Below the pieces are notes generated by a model. It saw only the letters and a program-made list of their open reading frames with translations, was not told the DNA's origin and searched no databases. Shown here in pieces: positions 61,519-64,000 of a stretch of 64,000 nucleotides of DNA. Made by a program: the position numbers and the translations under genes. Source of the stretch: Nocardioides rotundus (lineage in GTDB: Bacteria; Actinomycetota; Actinomycetes; Propionibacteriales; Nocardioidaceae); assembly GCF_019931675.1 (NCBI RefSeq), contig NZ_CP082922.1:3425001-3489000 (forward strand), written 5' to 3'. The first letter of the stretch is position 1; the number at the start of each line of letters is the position of its first letter.

Positions 61519-61875
61519 GTGTCCGAGTCACACGACCAGGCGGCGCGCCACGACCCGGTCTACGACCGGCTGGCGGCGACGCCCGAGTTCGGTGAGCTGC
61601 GCTCCCGATACCGCAAGTTCGTCATCCCCGCGACCATCGCCTTCATGGCGTGGTACTTCCTCTACGTCATCCTCGCGATGTTCGCCCCCGGCTTCATGAA
61701 CGCCACGGTGGTCGGCCACATCAACGTCGCGCTCGTGGTCGGGCTGCTGCAGTTCGTGACCACCTTCCTCATCGCCTACCTCTACAGCGGCTACTCGAAC
61801 AAGAAGCTCGACCCGCTGGCCCGCCAGCTCGACGAGGAGTACGTCGCCGGCCGGCGCCAGGGAGAGGGGAACTGA
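61519..61875 (+). CDS. DUF485 membrane protein
   Basis: 118 aa. The GTG at 61519 is chosen because AAAGGA lies 11 nt upstream; a GTG at 61510 would be only 2 nt away. DUF485 core: two membrane helices (about 36-60 and 70-95) with FVIPATIAFMAWYFLYVILAMF and NVALVVGLLQFVTTFLIAYLYSGYSN. DUF485 proteins are encoded directly before ActP-type symporters (as yjcH in E. coli) and probably assist them. One base separates it from the symporter gene. Confidence 0.9.
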   Translation: MSESHDQAARHDPVYDRLAATPEFGELRSRYRKFVIPATIAFMAWYFLYVILAMFAPGFMNATVVGHINVALVVGLLQFVTTFLIAYLYSGYSNKKLDPLARQLDEEYVAGRRQGEGN

Positions 61876-61876
61876 C

Positions 61877-63484
61877 ATGGACTTCAGCCAAGGCCTCACC
61901 GCGGGGCTCTTCCTCGCGGTCGTCGCGCTCACCGTCGGCATCACCTTCTGGGCCAGCCGGCAGACCAGCGGCGCCACCGACTACTACGCCGGCGGACGCG
62001 GCTTCTCCGGCTTCCAGAACGGTCTGGCGATCGGCGGCGACTACATGTCCGCCGCGTCGTTCCTCGGCATCTCGGGCGCGATCGCGCTGTCGGGCTACGA
62101 CGGGTTCCTCTACTCCATCGGCTTCCTGGTCGCCTGGCTGGTGGCGCTGCTGCTGGTCGCGGAGGTGCTGCGCAACTCCGGCCGCTACACGATGGCCGAC
62201 CAGCTCGCCTACCGGATGAGGCAGCGACCGGTCCGCACCGCCGCGGCCGTCTCGACCGTGGCCGTCTCGATCTTCTACCTGCTCGCCCAGATGGTCGGCG
62301 CGGGCGCCCTGGTGGCGCTGCTGCTCGGCATCGACAGCGGCACGGTCAAGAACATCACGATCTTCATCGTGGGCGCGCTGATGATCTTCTACGTCACGGT
62401 CGGTGGGATGAAGGGCACGACGTACGTCCAGATCATCAAGGCCGTGCTGCTGATGACCGGCTCCGCGCTGATCGTGGTGCTGGTGCTGGCCAAGTTCGGC
62501 TTCAACCTCTCCGACCTGCTCGGCACCGCGGCCACCAACTCCGGCGCCGGCGAGGCCTTCCTCCAGCCGGGGCTGAAGTACGGCGCCAGCCTGACCAGCA
62601 AGATCGACTTCATCTCGCTGGCGATCGCGCTGGTCCTCGGCACCGCCGGGCTCCCGCACATCCTGATCCGCTTCTACACCACCCCCACCTCGCGGGACGC
62701 GCGGAAGTCGGTGCTGTGGGCGATCGGGCTGATCGGCACGTTCTACCTCTTCACCCTGGTACTCGGCTTCGGCGCCGCGGCGCTGCTCAAGCCCGACCAG
62801 CTGGCCACCGAGGCCGACCCGTCGGCCAACCTGGCGGCGCCCAAGCTCGCCGAGGTGGTCGGCGGAGGGGCGGACTCACTCGGTGGGCCGATCCTGCTGG
62901 CGCTGATCTCCGCGGTCGCGTTCGCCACCATCCTCGCGGTGGTCGCGGGCCTGACACTGACCTCGTCGATGTCGGTGGCCCACGACATCTACGGCTCGGT
63001 GATCCGCAAGGGCCAGGCGACGGAGAAGGAGGAGCTCAAGGTCTCCCGGATCGCGGCCGGTGTGATCGGCCTCGTCGCGATCCTGCTGGCGATCCCGGCG
63101 CAGTCGCTCAACATCGCCTTCCTCGTGGCGCTGGCCTTCGCGGTGGCGGCCTCGGCGAACCTGCCGGCGATCCTCTACAACATGTTCTGGCGGCGCTTCA
63201 ACACCCGCGGCGCCGTGTGGAGCATCTACGGCGGCCTCATCTCGGCGGTCGGGCTGGTGATCTTCTCACCGGTCTTCTCCGGGTCGGAGACCGCGCTGTT
63301 CCCGAACGCCGACTTCGCCTGGTTCCCCCTGGCCAACCCGGGCATCGTCTCGATCCCGCTGGGCTTCCTGCTCGGCTTCCTCGGGTCGATCACCTCCAAG
63401 GAGCCCGCGGCCGAGGAGCGCTACACCGAGCTGGAGGTGCGGGCGCTCACGGGCGCCGGCGCCGAGGCGGCGGCCAAGCACTGA
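61877..63484 (+). CDS. actP: cation/acetate symporter (ActP/MctC type)
   Basis: 535 aa with about 13 membrane segments. DYYAGGRGFSGFQNGLAIGGDYMSAASFLGISG near 36-68 and GTAGLPHILIRFYTTPTSRDARKS are the hallmark blocks of acetate/pyruvate permeases. Imports acetate (and probably pyruvate or propionate) with a cation. It lies directly upstream of acetyl-CoA synthetase, which would activate the imported acetate. Followed by a 12-bp perfect terminator hairpin. Confidence 0.93.
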   Translation: MDFSQGLTAGLFLAVVALTVGITFWASRQTSGATDYYAGGRGFSGFQNGLAIGGDYMSAASFLGISGAIALSGYDGFLYSIGFLVAWLVALLLVAEVLRNSGRYTMADQLAYRMRQRPVRTAAAVSTVAVSIFYLLAQMVGAGALVALLLGIDSGTVKNITIFIVGALMIFYVTVGGMKGTTYVQIIKAVLLMTGSALIVVLVLAKFGFNLSDLLGTAATNSGAGEAFLQPGLKYGASLTSKIDFISLAIALVLGTAGLPHILIRFYTTPTSRDARKSVLWAIGLIGTFYLFTLVLGFGAAALLKPDQLATEADPSANLAAPKLAEVVGGGADSLGGPILLALISAVAFATILAVVAGLTLTSSMSVAHDIYGSVIRKGQATEKEELKVSRIAAGVIGLVAILLAIPAQSLNIAFLVALAFAVAASANLPAILYNMFWRRFNTRGAVWSIYGGLISAVGLVIFSPVFSGSETALFPNADFAWFPLANPGIVSIPLGFLLGFLGSITSKEPAAEERYTELEVRALTGAGAEAAAKH

Positions 63485-63490
63485 GGCGAG

Positions 63491-63524
63491 GGGTACGGCG
63501 CGGCCCAGTCGTCGCGCCGTACCC
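63491..63524 (+). terminator. perfect 12-bp terminator hairpin after actP
   Basis: GGGTACGGCGCG (63491-63502) pairs with CGCGCCGTACCC (63513-63524) around a 10-nt loop. It begins 7 nt after the actP stop, so acs has its own promoter in 63525-63628. There is no U-tract, as is usual for such genomes. Confidence 0.75.
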
Positions 63525-63628
63525 ACCGCTGGTCGATCCGCACCTCCCGCGGACCAACCTTGCGGCGGTACGGTCGAACAACCGCAAACCCGTGATCCTG
63601 CGCACCCGTCCCGAGTGGAGTTGATGAC

Positions 63629-64000
63629 GTGAGCGAGAACAAGTCCGAGGCCCTGGCGAACCTCTCCAACGAGACCCGCCGCTTCGACCCGCCGGCCGAG
63701 CTGGCCGAGAGCGCCAACGTGAAGGCGGACGCCTACGACCGCGCGTCGGAGGACCGTGAGGCCTTCTGGGCCGAGGCCGCCGAGCGGCTCGACTGGGGCA
63801 GGAAGTGGGACCAGGTGCTCGACTGGTCCAACCCGCCGTTCGCCAAGTGGTTCGTCGGCGGCACGCTCAACGCCGCGGTCAACTGCGTGGACCGGCACGT
63901 CGACGCCGGCAACGGCGACAAGGTCGCGATCCACTGGGTCGGCGAGCCGGCCGACGACACCCGCGACATCACCTACGCCGAGCTCAAGGACGAGGTCTCC
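63629..64000 (+). CDS. acsA: acetyl-CoA synthetase, N-terminal part (runs off window)
   Basis: 124 codons from a GTG at 63629 with GGAG 8 nt upstream; the gene continues past the window. The N-terminal acetyl-CoA synthetase pattern is clear: DAYDRASEDREAFWAEAAERLDWGRKWDQVLDWSNPPFAKWFVGGTLNAAVNCVDRH, shown here by AERLDW, PPFAKWFVGG and NCVDRHV, then KVAIHWVGEP and ITYAELKDEV. Makes acetyl-CoA from acetate, ATP and CoA. The position after actP and after the tad block matches acs (Rv3667) in mycobacteria. Confidence 0.93.
   Translation, partial: MSENKSEALANLSNETRRFDPPAELAESANVKADAYDRASEDREAFWAEAAERLDWGRKWDQVLDWSNPPFAKWFVGGTLNAAVNCVDRHVDAGNGDKVAIHWVGEPADDTRDITYAELKDEVS

Overview
The window is chromosomal DNA from a high-GC actinobacterium, most likely a member of the Nocardioidaceae. 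The reasons are the very GC-rich third positions, frequent GTG starts, many 1 to 4 base start/stop overlaps, several leaderless-looking promoters, and a gene order that follows the Mycobacterium tuberculosis Rv3644c to Rv3667 neighbourhood. That order here is holB, topA, a MrfA-type helicase, the tad genes, ssd, a HAD hydrolase, an Rv3662c-like gene and acs. The genus is inferred from these features, not from a search.

Region 1 (1-9.7 kb): a secreted LVIVD protein lies divergent from a DUF305 lipoprotein, followed by a POT peptide transporter. A LysR regulator is divergent from a PrpF isomerase, TctC, fused TctA-TctB, universal stress protein and iron-sulfur gene series. This looks like a regulated tricarboxylate uptake and conversion operon, and two copies of one palindrome sit between regulator and operon.

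Region 2 (9.76-20.23 kb): an integrated island of about 10.4 kb sits at the 3' end of a tRNA-Thr(CGT) gene and is bounded by a 34-bp direct repeat. It carries an excisionase and an integrase broken by three +1 frameshifts. Its cargo is a single-polypeptide (Type ISP-like) restriction-modification enzyme between two uncharacterised genes, and an XRE/ImmA-type protease next to a PIN-domain protein. Repeats shared by both island ends look like attP arm sites.

Region 3 (20.4-44.6 kb): mostly core genes. They include a second LysR regulator, a TAP-like hydrolase, holB, tmk, a lytic transglycosylase, topA, a VapBC pair, a methyltransferase, a membrane pyrophosphatase, a STAS protein, an MFS exporter, the MrfA-like helicase and a compact tad pilus operon.

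Region 4 (44.6-50.3 kb): a pipecolate-oxidase/aminoadipate-semialdehyde-dehydrogenase-like pair is inserted into the usual ssd-HAD neighbourhood. The HAD gene is followed by a 263-bp intergenic region that, by position and folding, may encode an Ms1-type RNA. An Rv3662c-like gene and a methyltransferase follow.

Region 5 (50.3-57.6 kb): a sugar operon has a ROK repressor, binding protein, permease, ATPase, epimerase and FGGY kinase. A duplicated fragment of the preceding methyltransferase and two copies of a 156-bp palindromic repeat lie around it, so it was probably acquired. A ParE-like toxin with a frameshift and its antitoxin lie at the right edge.

Region 6 (57.6-64 kb): a LytS/LytTR two-component system, two sodium:solute symporters, a DUF485 protein and the start of acetyl-CoA synthetase form an acetate or monocarboxylate uptake block. 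A 21-bp-phased direct repeat in front of the second symporter unit fits a LytTR operator.
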